64,000 bases of DNA from contig OY282458.1 of assembly GCA_958296245.1 (NCBI GenBank), positions 2,608,197-2,672,196 of the forward strand, written 5' to 3'. The position numbers and the translations under genes are program-made. Source of the DNA: an uncultured Dehalococcoidia bacterium (GTDB taxonomy: Bacteria > Chloroflexota > Dehalococcoidia > Lucifugimonadales > G958296245). Below the pieces are notes generated by a model, which did not search any database, was not told the origin of the DNA, and saw only the letters and a program-made list of their open reading frames with translations. Below are positions 7,497 through 15,932 of the stretch, in pieces; the stretch's first letter is position 1, and each line of letters starts with the position of its first letter.

Positions 7497-9488
7497 ATGA
7501 CTCACACAACGGCTGCTGAAACTGCCGAGACGCCCTGGGACACCTCGGCCACGGACCACGTGGAGGCTTGGGGAGCGCGCACCATGGACGTGAACCGGCC
7601 GACGGAGGCCGGCGCCTACCACACGGCCACAGTCCCGGACACCCTGGACCTCGCAGAGCGGGCGCGCCTCGGCGTCAACCACTTCACCGAGATCATCAGC
7701 GAAGAGCTGAACTACGAGATGTACTGGGGCACGCTGGGCGGCCACTACGGGCAGGAGATGATGGACTATCTCGGCAAGCCCGACTGGACGAAGTGGGGCT
7801 ACGACTTCGGCGACACCAACCCGCCGGCGCTGACCACCCAGTTCTCCCCCCTGCAAGCCTGCCAACCCAAGGCTATGGAGGCCCTGGCGATGCTGCGGCT
7901 GATGTCCGGCAGCCAGCAGAACCTAGAGCGCGAAGGCAAGATGCTTGAGATGATGGCCTCGAACATCGCGGACGACGGCATCTTCTACGTGCCCGACGAC
8001 CCCGAGAAGTGGTGGCTGGGCCCCGCGAAAGACAGGCCCAACGCCTACCGGCACGGTCAGGGCCGCATGATACGGGCTATGGCCGCCTGGTATCAGTACA
8101 CGGGGCTGCCCTTCTGGAAGCAGAAGACCGACTTGATGGTCGACGGACTCGACCGCCGCTTCGTCGTACACAAGGAAGACTACGCCTACATCCCCATCCA
8201 CGGCTGGCTGGAACCTCACTACTTCCACGTGCTCTACATCAAGGGGCGGGGCTGGAAGGACACTTCCGAGCCCGACAGCGAAAAGGGGGAGCGGGGAGCC
8301 TCCGAGAGGTCGGTATTCTCCAATGAGGGGCACACCGCGGGCGCGCTCGTGAGTTGGTACCTGCGTTCCGGGAACGAGCAGGCGCTCCGCCTCGGCGGGG
8401 AGATGGTCCGATACCTGCTGAAGCCGAAGTTCTGGGCGGACTGGGCGGGAGGCGACTATCCCGGCGTGGCCGGCGCCGAACATGCACACTGGGCCGGGCA
8501 CTTCCACGGGTACGTAAACGCGCTCAGGTCGATCTTGGACTACGCCATCGCTACCAACGACTCGCGATTGAAGGCCTTCGTTCGCGATGGCTACGAGTGG
8601 GGGCGCCAAAAAGGACTCGCCCGTATTGGCTTGGTGGGAGACGGCCAGGGCTGCGGCTGCGGCCGTTTCATAGGGCTGGCGGTCAAGCTGACTGAGGCCG
8701 GCGTCGGCGACTACTGGGAGGACGTCGACCTATATATAAGGAACCACGGGGTCGAGGGTCAGTTCGATCCCGACGACATCCCCCGCCTCAGGCAGATGTC
8801 GGAAGGGAAGGAGCCGCCGCTGGAGGACCCGTGCTACTACAGCGGCGACGACGTCTACGCGAAGACGGTCGGGGCCTACTGCGAGAACGCGCCCGGCAAG
8901 AGCCGGACGGCCCTGTGCTGCTCCCCCCACGGCAACATGGGGCTGTTCTACGCCTGGGACGGCATCGTGCGCTACTCCGACGGCACGGCGAGAGTGAACC
9001 TGCTGCTGAACAGGGTTTCCCCTTGGATGGACGTCGATAGCTACCTGCCCTATGAGGGAAAGGTCGTAATCAGGAACAAGGAGGCAAGGGACGTGTTCGT
9101 GCGCATCCCTTTGTGGGTGGACAAGCGGCAGGTCCGCTGTCGGGTCGGCGGGCTGGAGACTCAACCCCGTTGGATCGAGAGCCGCCTCTGGTTTGGCGAA
9201 CTCCGCAAAGGGGACGAAATAACCATCGAATTCCCCGTGGCGGAGAGGACGGAGACGTGGACTTCGCCCCCGCAGGGAGGGCCGGGGGAGAAGAACTTCG
9301 TCCTGCGGCATCTGCCCGGCGGCGTCAAGTATAAGATGCGGTTCCGGGGCAACACCTTGGTCGAGATAGACCCGCCCCTGACCCCGGACTCCCCGTTGTT
9401 CCGGCAGCGTCCTGACAAATACAGGGCCGCGAGGGCTCCTATGAGGGAGGTCAAGAGATACGTCAGCCCGCTCGTCCTGAAGTGGTAG
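7497..9488 (+). CDS. GH127-type (DUF1680) glycoside hydrolase with altered zinc ligand
   Basis: A 663-residue paralogue of the GH127-type protein at 1811. The ATG at 7497, 7 nt after GGAGGA, is chosen; the open frame extends 34 codons further up without a ribosome site. The Cys-Cys pair is kept (Cys474-Cys475 in TALCCSPHG). Aligning the GVGDYWEDVD and GMGDYWDDVD helices puts Cys386-Gly387-Cys388 where the first paralogue has Glu331-Ala-Cys333. The zinc site would then be four cysteines instead of Glu plus three Cys. The C-terminal beta-sandwich (SPWMDVDSYLPYEGKVV) is intact, so the fold is probably preserved. No signal peptide is seen. Substrate unknown; it may be a non-arabinosidase member of the family. 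Confidence 0.85.
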   Translation: MTHTTAAETAETPWDTSATDHVEAWGARTMDVNRPTEAGAYHTATVPDTLDLAERARLGVNHFTEIISEELNYEMYWGTLGGHYGQEMMDYLGKPDWTKWGYDFGDTNPPALTTQFSPLQACQPKAMEALAMLRLMSGSQQNLEREGKMLEMMASNIADDGIFYVPDDPEKWWLGPAKDRPNAYRHGQGRMIRAMAAWYQYTGLPFWKQKTDLMVDGLDRRFVVHKEDYAYIPIHGWLEPHYFHVLYIKGRGWKDTSEPDSEKGERGASERSVFSNEGHTAGALVSWYLRSGNEQALRLGGEMVRYLLKPKFWADWAGGDYPGVAGAEHAHWAGHFHGYVNALRSILDYAIATNDSRLKAFVRDGYEWGRQKGLARIGLVGDGQGCGCGRFIGLAVKLTEAGVGDYWEDVDLYIRNHGVEGQFDPDDIPRLRQMSEGKEPPLEDPCYYSGDDVYAKTVGAYCENAPGKSRTALCCSPHGNMGLFYAWDGIVRYSDGTARVNLLLNRVSPWMDVDSYLPYEGKVVIRNKEARDVFVRIPLWVDKRQVRCRVGGLETQPRWIESRLWFGELRKGDEITIEFPVAERTETWTSPPQGGPGEKNFVLRHLPGGVKYKMRFRGNTLVEIDPPLTPDSPLFRQRPDKYRAARAPMREVKRYVSPLVLKW

Positions 9489-9530
9489 GGAGCAGCCGAA
9501 CGCCGGCGGTCATTTCAAGCCGTCTCGTTC

Positions 9531-10343
9531 TCAGCCGTACGCAGGCGGTTGGACCAACTCCACCCGCACGTGGTCCGGTCCCTTGGCGGTGGCCGACCTG
9601 CTCCCGTCGGAGGCCTGAGCCGGCGGCCCCACGACCTCCACCCCCTTTTCCCGCAGCCGATCCAACGCGGCGTCGAGGTCGTGGGTCTCCAGGCCGAAGT
9701 GGTCCAGCCCGTAGTGGGGTCCGGGATACGCCTCGGCTGTCGGCTGCCCCGGCTGGGGACTGCTCACGTTGAGGAGGGTCCCGCCTATCATGACGCGGAT
9801 CCGTTCGGACGCGGCGTCCCCGAACTCGCCGGCGATGCTGCCGTCGAATACGTCGGCCCACCACCGGGCGGCCGCCCACGGGTCCGCCGCCCTGACGTGC
9901 AGATGGTGCAGGCGCACCATCTCGCGGAAGAGGTTCTGGCCGGAGCCGGTCGGCTCCCAGTAGAAGGCGGGCTGCTGTAGCTCTATGCGCAGCCGGTCGG
10001 GGCCCTCTATGTCGGCCTTCGTGTCTGAGACGTCGTTGCCCTCGAAGCCGGCCCCCACCGGCCTCAGTATCGCCGCGCCGCGCGCATGGGCGCGGGCCGC
10101 GATGCTTGCGGCGTCGTTGGTCTCCAACCCGAAGTGCTCCAGTCCGAAGTAGCGCCCCGAGTTCCCGGCTGGCAGCGGATCCGCCCCCGGCCCGTCTATC
10201 TTGAGCAGCGCCCCACCGAGCATCACGAGCAGCGAGCCCCCCGCCCGCTGCCCGACCACGGACGCTCCGAGCATGTCCGCGTACCATCGCGCCGTACTAT
10301 GCGGGTCGGGCGTCAACAGATGGACGTGGTGTAGACGAAACAT
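9531..10343 (-). CDS. Two-domain VOC (glyoxalase/dioxygenase fold) protein
   Basis: A 270-residue protein made of two vicinal-oxygen-chelate domains. Domain 1 starts LHHVHLLTPDP (about 4-14) and ends DRLRIELQQP (about 115-124). Domain 2 starts LHHLHVRAADP (about 144) and ends DHVRVELVQPP near the C-terminus. In each, a His near the start, a His in the middle (LEHFGLET, LDHFGLET) and a terminal Glu are placed as metal ligands usually are. VOC proteins include glyoxalases, extradiol dioxygenases and fosfomycin-resistance enzymes; two domains in one chain is common for extradiol-type enzymes. The reaction is not identifiable. It converges with the GH127 gene at 9488. Confidence 0.82.
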   Translation of the reverse strand: MFRLHHVHLLTPDPHSTARWYADMLGASVVGQRAGGSLLVMLGGALLKIDGPGADPLPAGNSGRYFGLEHFGLETNDAASIAARAHARGAAILRPVGAGFEGNDVSDTKADIEGPDRLRIELQQPAFYWEPTGSGQNLFREMVRLHHLHVRAADPWAAARWWADVFDGSIAGEFGDAASERIRVMIGGTLLNVSSPQPGQPTAEAYPGPHYGLDHFGLETHDLDAALDRLREKGVEVVGPPAQASDGSRSATAKGPDHVRVELVQPPAYG

Positions 10344-10436
10344 CGACCCCGTACCCTCCGTACCAGCCGCGAGGCATTGCCGAACTGAAGCAACGTATCA
10401 AGCGTCTCCCACCTCGTCAACTCCGTCCCGGGGCGA

Positions 10437-10768
10437 TTAACTGCTCGGTCTCCATGAGTCGAATCGTGAGAGCCTCCCAAATTGTCAGTCGAACCGTGAG
10501 AGCCTCCCCAAGTCCCCGCAGCGCCGCCTGTCCGCGGTCGGGACGTCGGCGGCTGTCCCTCATTCCCCGCAGCGCCGCCTGCCCTGTACTGTCATTCCGA
10601 ACGCAGCGCCAGCGGAGTGAGGAATCTCAGGCCTGCTATTTGGGGGCGGTCCATTCCTCGACGGCGCGGCGCGTGTGCAAGGACTAGATTCTTCGTCGCT
10701 GCGCTCCTCAGAATGGCAAGACAGCGGAGGGCGATTCTCCTGTGCGCCTCACGAAGTCTGAGCAGTTA
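10437..10768. mobile_element. MITE-like element with terminal inverted repeats and 9-bp flanking repeat
   Basis: The left end is TTAACTGCTCGGTCTCCATG and the right end, read on the other strand, is TAACTGCTCAGACTTCGTGA: about 18 of 22 bases agree. Perfect 9-bp copies of CCGGGGCGA lie directly outside both ends (10428-10436 and 10769-10777), as a target-site duplication would. Inside are two copies each of GTCGAAYCGTGAGAGCCTCC (10457, 10491) and CCCCGCAGCGCCGCCTG (10515, 10566). No protein is encoded. A caution is that the right flank continues into a further AACTGCTCAG, so the flanks also match as a longer direct repeat. Confidence 0.7.
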
Positions 10769-10849
10769 CCGGGGCGACAACTGCTCAGATACAATCCCCA
10801 CCTTAGCCGGGATGTGACAAAATGCTACCGAACACAATGGAGGTGCCCC

Positions 10850-11734
10850 ATGCCTATAGAGAAAGCCGCTGAGGAGCTGGGACGAATCGTACCGCGCGGC
10901 CAGGACGTGGAGGTGCTGGGCTCGCACTTCGGAGGCGACAGGGGCCCCGCCGAGGGTCCGGTCTGGATCCGAGAGGGGGGGTACCTGCTCTTCAGCGACA
11001 TTACCAACGACCGGCGGATGAGGTGGGACCCCGAGGGCGGCTTCAGCGTGGCCCAGCAGGGCACGAACCGCCACAACGGGCTGACCCGTGACCGACAGGG
11101 CAGGCTGATAGCGTGCGAGCACGACGGGAGACGGGTAACGCGGGTGGAGGCTGACGGGGGCATCACGGTCGTCGCCAACCAATACCGAGGTTGGCGTCTG
11201 AACAGGCCTAACGACGCCGTCGTCAGGTCCGACGGGAGCATCTACTTTACCGACCCTGACACGTTCGACGTCGACTCGGAGCTGGACCTGTTCGGCGTAT
11301 ACAAAGTTTCACCCGACCTCAGCCGCATCAACTTGCTTGTCAGAGACTTCGTACTACCCAACGGGCTGGCCTTCTCCCCGGACGAGAGCGTCCTCTACGT
11401 CGGCGACTCGCGGAGGGGCCACGTCAGGGCGTTCGGGGTGGAGCCCAACGGCAGGCTGGCCCTGGCGACCGACCGCGTGCTGTGCGTCCTCGACGGAGAC
11501 GGGCCAGGCGCCCCGGACGGCATGAAGGTGGACGTAGAAGGCAACATCTACTGCACGGGACCCGGGGGGATATATATCATCGACCCCTCGGGCAAGCATC
11601 TGGGCAGGATCCTGACCGGCGGCGAGCCGCCCTCCAACGCGGCCTGGGGCGGTGACGACTGGAAGACCCTCTTCTACACCACCCGGCACAGCCTCGGCAG
11701 GATAAGGCTTAACATCCCGGGCGTGCCCGTCTAA
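10850..11734 (+). CDS. SMP-30/gluconolactonase-family beta-propeller hydrolase
   Basis: A 294-residue six-bladed propeller of the SMP-30/gluconolactonase/LRE family. The ATG at 10850 follows GGAGG by 5 nt; the longer open frame runs into the upstream repeat element and is rejected. The metal residues expected in this family are present: Glu in RGPAEGPVW near residue 32, Asn in RPNDAVV near 120 and Asp in APDGMKVD near 225. Such enzymes open sugar lactones with Ca or Zn, so it fits the other sugar-handling genes here (GH127, Gfo/Idh). No signal peptide is visible. Likely substrate: an aldonolactone, unproven. Confidence 0.87.
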   Translation: MPIEKAAEELGRIVPRGQDVEVLGSHFGGDRGPAEGPVWIREGGYLLFSDITNDRRMRWDPEGGFSVAQQGTNRHNGLTRDRQGRLIACEHDGRRVTRVEADGGITVVANQYRGWRLNRPNDAVVRSDGSIYFTDPDTFDVDSELDLFGVYKVSPDLSRINLLVRDFVLPNGLAFSPDESVLYVGDSRRGHVRAFGVEPNGRLALATDRVLCVLDGDGPGAPDGMKVDVEGNIYCTGPGGIYIIDPSGKHLGRILTGGEPPSNAAWGGDDWKTLFYTTRHSLGRIRLNIPGVPV

Positions 11735-11740
11735 CTGCGC

Positions 11741-12724
11741 TCAGAGCACCTCGTGAAGCAGCTTGCGCTCCTCCAAGATGTCATAGGCAAAGTCGTTCTG
11801 GACGTCGCGCCAGACTGAGTGGACGTGATTGGCCCCGTTCTGCTGGTTGTCGAACTCGACCAGGAAGTTGGGTCCCACGATGTTGTAGTAGTGGCCCTTC
11901 CCCTTCTGCATGGCTCCGCCCCAGGCGAAGTAGACGGCGTCCAACTCGCCCTCGCGCAGAGCCGCCAGCTTCCCCTCGGCAACGTCGGGCGCCGCCTGCT
12001 TGACGTACTCCGCCGCCAGGGACATCAGCATGTCCCTCTGGGCCGGACTCATCCGGGACGCCGCCAGCCCCTGTTCGGGCGGCAGCATGGGCCTAGTCGC
12101 GTTGTAAGTGATGATCTCATGCGGAACTTTCTCGAAGAGAAGGGCCTTAGAGATTTGACCTCTGTCGAAGCTGTCGATCAGCTCGAAAGCCAGGTCCTCC
12201 CTGGCGCCGAGTAAGCGCAGGCCCTCGCTGGGGCCGTACCTGACACGCGCCGGGTTGGAGCCGAAGAAGAGCGGCGTTGTGGAGATTACCTCATCTCCCC
12301 AGGCGCTGAGGTTCAACGACATGTGGTGGCCCTCCGCCTTCCAACCCCATGGGCCCTCGCCTTTAGGGCTGCCGAAGACGGTGAAGTAATAGAGCTCCGG
12401 GTCGCGGCGGTACCTGGCGTGTCCCTCGTCCTTCTCGACCTGGGCCAGTATCAACTCGTGGTCGATGATGCCCCTTGCCTTTCGGTACGCCCCCGCGCTC
12501 AGGCCGCTCTCCATGACGGCAAACGCCAAGCGCCGCTGGGCGGGGCTCATGTCCCTGATGGGCAGTCCGTGCCGGTTCTGGGGGCGATGAATCCAGTACA
12601 CGCGCTCCACGTCCAAGTAGTGGTACTCGACCTTTGCTCTCTGCTCCGGGAGCAGGCTGTCCAGGAACCGCGCGCTGGCCTCCGCCATCCGTCTCGCGGT
12701 GGTGGGAGCGGCTTCTATGGCCAT
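11741..12724 (-). CDS. DUF3500 family protein
   Basis: A 327-residue protein that I recognise as DUF3500 (PF12006): SPAQRRLAF, GYYFTVFG-like (YYFTVFGSP), WGWKAEGHHMSLN and a C-terminal HVHSVWRDVQNDFAYD block. Function is unknown. The EGHH and NHVHSVWRD segments carry well-placed His and Asp residues, so a metal-dependent enzyme is possible. GGGAGG lies 6 nt before the ATG at 12724. The C-terminus ends only 7 bp from the SMP-30 stop on the opposite strand, a tight convergent junction. No signal peptide was seen, although some relatives are exported. Confidence 0.8.
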   Translation of the reverse strand: MAIEAAPTTARRMAEASARFLDSLLPEQRAKVEYHYLDVERVYWIHRPQNRHGLPIRDMSPAQRRLAFAVMESGLSAGAYRKARGIIDHELILAQVEKDEGHARYRRDPELYYFTVFGSPKGEGPWGWKAEGHHMSLNLSAWGDEVISTTPLFFGSNPARVRYGPSEGLRLLGAREDLAFELIDSFDRGQISKALLFEKVPHEIITYNATRPMLPPEQGLAASRMSPAQRDMLMSLAAEYVKQAAPDVAEGKLAALREGELDAVYFAWGGAMQKGKGHYYNIVGPNFLVEFDNQQNGANHVHSVWRDVQNDFAYDILEERKLLHEVL

Positions 12725-12767
12725 CGCGTACCTCCCTCAGACTCGAAGATGCATCTTAGTTGCCGGC

Positions 12768-13103
12768 CTAACACCACTCGTCGTCGGGCGGCCAGATCTG
12801 ATGAGTGCCCCGCTGATTCCCAGGCCCGAGCTCGGCGCCGTGGGGGAGTACCTCCATACGCGGCCGCCACTTGCCGTAGAACGTGTTGAAGTGATCGGAG
12901 GCGCGGTGCGTGTTAAATGCCTCTTCGTCCCTGTAGACCTCGTACAGCCATATGACGTCGTTGTCGTGGGCGTCCTGGATGATGTCGAACCTCAGGACCC
13001 CGGGCTCGGTGTTCACGGAGGCGCTCGCGTTGACCTTGAGCGCCTCCAGATACGGCTCCTTGTAGCCCTTCTCTATTCGAATGGGGACTAATATGATGAA
13101 CAT
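12768..13103 (-). CDS. Antibiotic-biosynthesis-monooxygenase (ABM) domain protein
   Basis: A 111-residue ferredoxin-like dimeric alpha/beta-barrel protein of the ABM family. Typical segments are a first strand FIILVPIRI, then PGVLRFDIIQDAHD and IWLYEVYRDEEAFNTHRASDHF. Members include YgiN/LsrG-type quinol monooxygenases and isomerases; the catalytic role here is unknown. A Pro/Trp-rich C-terminal extension (IWPPDDEW) is unusual. AGGAG lies 11 nt ahead of the ATG. It precedes the DUF3500 gene on the same strand by 43 bp, so the two are probably co-transcribed. Confidence 0.85.
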   Translation of the reverse strand: MFIILVPIRIEKGYKEPYLEALKVNASASVNTEPGVLRFDIIQDAHDNDVIWLYEVYRDEEAFNTHRASDHFNTFYGKWRPRMEVLPHGAELGPGNQRGTHQIWPPDDEWC

Positions 13104-13426
13104 CTGCTTCTTTGGCTCCTAGTCAGGTTCGCACGGAACGTAGCACACAACAGACGGGCGCTCAACCCCCTTTCTCGTACCGGAGTCTGCCCCAGATTGG
13201 TAGATGCCTCCTGGGTGGCGCCGTCCTAAAATTGGCGTAGCCCCGATAAAGCAGACGTCTTTAGGTCCCCGCCCGCCACCTGGAACTGGGGCACAGCCCT
13301 CTGACCCCCTGCCAGACGGGAGAACCCCCAGCGCGACCGTTGACTCGTAGCAGATGAACCTCTGACCCCCTGCCAGACGGGAGAACCCCTCCGGACTCCC
13401 CCATAGCGGCCTCGCAAGGGCCGTGG
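13104..13426. repeat. Intergenic region with degraded dispersed-repeat copy
   Basis: No gene is seen. From about 13235 it carries internal sequence of the MITE-like family in the same orientation as the copy at 33393: GCGTAGCCCCGATAAAGCAG, ACGTCTTTAGGTCCCCGCCC and a TGGGGCACAGCCC block. The segment CCTCTGACCCCCTGCCAGAC occurs twice, at 13298 and 13359, 61 bp apart. Neither terminal inverted repeat is recognisable, so this is a truncated or rearranged copy. Confidence 0.6.
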
Positions 13427-14275
13427 TCATTCCTGATCTGACACGGCGGAGGCAGGGGGCTTGGGCAGGATATCTTGGTTCATGGCCCACCGGGGATAGT
13501 AGTCGTAGAGCGCGGCTCCCGGGTAAGGTGCGCCCAGGGTCTGCGGAGGGACGCTGACGCGCCCGCGTTTGCCCTCTAGAACCATGAACAGATACCTGAG
13601 GCCAACGGACCTGAGCGTGCGGGCCGAAGGGACGTTGAACGGACCAACCGTGGCCAACGCCATGCGGCCATTCTCTACTATCCACCTGGCCGCGGCGGCC
13701 ACTACCGCCCTGCCCAGACCCCTGCCTTTCGCTTCCGGCGCCACCTCCATACCGATCTCCAAGACCGGCTCGCCCCTGTCCATGACAGTCGCCAACGCCG
13801 CCAGCCGCCCTTCCTCATGCACCCCAAACGCGGCCACCGCGTCCGGCATGCAGTGCCAGAAGAGTTCGAAGTCCACCGCCGCCAGTTGCGGCGGGGAGAT
13901 AGGCTCCACTCCGTCTGTCCTTGGGTCGGTGACGGGTAGGACAGCGGCTTCGTCGCCGAAGAGGTACCAGTTCGGCCCCCACACGGCTATCCCGTCTTCA
14001 TGCAGAGCCCGCGCCAACTCGTAGCACCCGAACACCGAGAAGAGCACGTCCGGGTGCATCCGGTCGACGACCGGCTCCAGTCTTGCGGGCCATTCCGGCC
14101 TGGTTACGATAACCGCCGCTCGATCGCCGAGCTTTAGCGCCATAAGGGGAACGCTGCCGGGCGCATCGGGCCGAACCGCCACGGGTACGGGGGGCGAGCC
14201 AAGGATCGACAGGGGCGCGCCAAAGCGCCCCTCGATCCACGGCTCAAGCCTCTTCAACAGGGATTCGCCTGTCAT
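13427..14275 (-). CDS. GNAT-family N-acetyltransferase
   Basis: A 282-residue protein whose C-terminal half is a GNAT fold. The acetyl-CoA-binding motif A is at about 180-200: EVAPEAKGRGLGRAVVAAA, with the R/Q-x-x-G-x-G/A signature as KGRGLG. It is followed by NVPSARTLRSVGLRYLF, the usual motif B. The N-terminal 130 residues are a GNAT-like or unique domain without a clear signature. The acceptor substrate is unknown. The ATG at 14275 abuts AAGGGGAG. The gene lies between two dispersed-repeat regions and has no close operon partner. Confidence 0.8.
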   Translation of the reverse strand: MTGESLLKRLEPWIEGRFGAPLSILGSPPVPVAVRPDAPGSVPLMALKLGDRAAVIVTRPEWPARLEPVVDRMHPDVLFSVFGCYELARALHEDGIAVWGPNWYLFGDEAAVLPVTDPRTDGVEPISPPQLAAVDFELFWHCMPDAVAAFGVHEEGRLAALATVMDRGEPVLEIGMEVAPEAKGRGLGRAVVAAAARWIVENGRMALATVGPFNVPSARTLRSVGLRYLFMVLEGKRGRVSVPPQTLGAPYPGAALYDYYPRWAMNQDILPKPPASAVSDQE

Positions 14276-14293
14276 CTCCCCTTCCTTCGGTGA

Positions 14294-14449
14294 AGCTGTT
14301 AGGCTCTGTGAGACCCGGGTTCTCCCCTCCGGCAGGGGGTCTTCTGGGGGCTGTGCCCCCAGTTACCAGGGGCGGGCGGGTGGGGATCAAAGACGTCTAC
14401 TTATCGGCTAAGCCGGTCGAAAAGGGCCTCACGAAGTCTGAACAGCTAC
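14294..14449. mobile_element. MITE-like element flanked by 11-bp imperfect direct repeat
   Basis: The left end AGCTGTTAGGCTCTGTGAG pairs with the right end, which reads GTAGCTGTTCAGACTTCGTG on the opposite strand. The internal block has GGCAGGGGGTCTTCTGGGGG, CTGTGCCCCCAGTTACCAGG and a GATCAAAGACGTCT motif shared with the copy at 26768. Outside the ends, TCCTTCGGTGA (14283-14293) and TCCTTCGGCGA (14450-14460) match at 10 of 11 bases, a plausible target duplication. There is no coding capacity. Confidence 0.68.
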
Positions 14450-14538
14450 TCCTTCGGCGATTGATTCGCGGCGGATCCGAGTATACGATATTCTGACTCA
14501 ACTGGGCGCCTGAGGGCAGCACTCCAACGGAGAAGCCG

Positions 14539-15366
14539 ATGACAACCCCAACCTGGGAAGCAGTCGTGACCACCCCCAGCCGTGTGGTCGAAGACTACCC
14601 CGACGTCCTTCACGAAATGGCTAACTTGAAGTACGGAGCGGTGATAATCCGGGGATTCTACGCCAAAGAGCACTGCCGGGAAGTCATCGCTAGGATCGAA
14701 CAGGACTCCGATCGTTTCGTCACCACAAAGGAATACGTGAACGCCGAGGGCGCAAAGATCGCCCTCAGATACATCGGCCCCGGGCTCGGCCAGTACGTCA
14801 ACGACCGGGAGGGCTTCTTCAGGGAGTCCCGCATCGCGGACGCCAAATTCGAGCTGCTGTACAGGGGCCTGCCGGACCCGCGCGCCATGGTGCGCGAGAT
14901 GATCGGCCGGCTGCTGCCGGAGCGTCGGGTCATCGTTGCCCACGAGGAAGGCGTCCCGTACGGGGACGCCGTGATACGTATGATGCTCGACGGCGACGAA
15001 AGCGCGCTCCACCGCGACAGCGCCATGACCTACTTCAAAGGGTGGATGGTCTCACAGTTCCCGACCCAGTTCTCGTCCCTGGTCTGCTTTCAGATGCCCG
15101 AGTCGGGGGGCGAGCTCTCGGTCTTCAAACGGCGTTGGACGCCCGAGGATGACGAGAGGAGGCCGAAAGGGACCACGGGCTACACCGCATCGGTCGTGGC
15201 CGGCGCCGAAGTGTGTACGATCAGGCCCCAAGAGGGCGACCTATACATCTTCCACCCGGAGGTATTCCACGACATCGCCGCCTCTCACGGTGCGCGCGCC
15301 AGGGTAAACCAGGGGATATTCATAGCCGCCTCACCCCACGACAGCCGCGTAGTGACGTGGGGTTAA
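14539..15366 (+). CDS. Phytanoyl-CoA-dioxygenase-like 2OG-Fe(II) oxygenase
   Basis: A 275-residue jelly-roll oxygenase. The Fe(II) facial triad can be read as His158-x-Asp160 (ALHRDSAM) with a distal His at 239 or 244 (IFHPEVFHDI). An arginine about 10 residues on (GARARVNQG, 253 or 255) is placed to bind 2-oxoglutarate. Enzymes of this type hydroxylate small molecules, including halogenases and amino-acid hydroxylases; the substrate is unknown. Start: ATG at 14539, with GGAGAAG just before. The Nudix gene follows after 3 bp, so these two form an operon. Confidence 0.78.
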   Translation: MTTPTWEAVVTTPSRVVEDYPDVLHEMANLKYGAVIIRGFYAKEHCREVIARIEQDSDRFVTTKEYVNAEGAKIALRYIGPGLGQYVNDREGFFRESRIADAKFELLYRGLPDPRAMVREMIGRLLPERRVIVAHEEGVPYGDAVIRMMLDGDESALHRDSAMTYFKGWMVSQFPTQFSSLVCFQMPESGGELSVFKRRWTPEDDERRPKGTTGYTASVVAGAEVCTIRPQEGDLYIFHPEVFHDIAASHGARARVNQGIFIAASPHDSRVVTWG

Positions 15367-15369
15367 GCA

Positions 15370-15858
15370 ATGGGCGGCGCCATCCCAATTCGACGACCGG
15401 CTGCTAGGGTGCTGCTCCTCAGTGAGCGGGGCCGCGTCCTCCTGTTGAGGTGCCTACTGGATAGAGACCGTCTGGGCATATGGGTCACGCCGGGCGGCGC
15501 CCTCAGCAACGGGGAGACCTTCGAGCAAGGCGCCCGGCGCGAGTTGTGGGAGGAGACGGGCCTGACCGGGATGAGCCTGGGGCCGTGCGTCTGGGTCCGC
15601 CGGCATGTCTTCCATCTACGGGGTGTCTTGTACGAGGCCGCAGAGCGGTACTTCCTGCTGCGGACACGGGAGTTCGAACCGGATCCCGCCGCGTTGGACC
15701 GGGCCGAGGTGGACGACATCACCGAAAGCAGATGGTGGTCGGTGGAAGAGATCGAGGCGGCCGTCAGCGAGATCTTCGTCCCCAGGCGAATAGCAGGCCT
15801 ACTAGGGCCTATCCTGGCAGGCAGCGTCCCAAACGCTCCCATAGACGTAGGCATATGA
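15370..15858 (+). CDS. Nudix hydrolase
   Basis: A 162-residue Nudix protein. The complete Nudix box is present around residues 39-61: Gly-x5-Glu in GALSNGE, seven residues, then RELWEETGL, with the Glu pair that binds Mg. The family cleaves nucleoside diphosphates linked to another moiety; relatives with a WVTPGG lead-in often clean up oxidised or non-canonical nucleotides. Substrate not determined. The ATG lies 3 bp after the oxygenase stop, implying translational coupling. Confidence 0.9.
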   Translation: MGGAIPIRRPAARVLLLSERGRVLLLRCLLDRDRLGIWVTPGGALSNGETFEQGARRELWEETGLTGMSLGPCVWVRRHVFHLRGVLYEAAERYFLLRTREFEPDPAALDRAEVDDITESRWWSVEEIEAAVSEIFVPRRIAGLLGPILAGSVPNAPIDVGI

Positions 15859-15932
15859 CGTAGACCCGCCGAGGTTGCGTCGGCGTCCAGTCTTACATAC
15901 CCTACCGGACACACGAGGAGATATCCCGCTAC

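Noticed and set aside
10742-10849. N-terminal extension of the SMP-30 protein
   Set aside because: It would be translated from the end of the mobile-element copy; a good ribosome site precedes ATG 10850.
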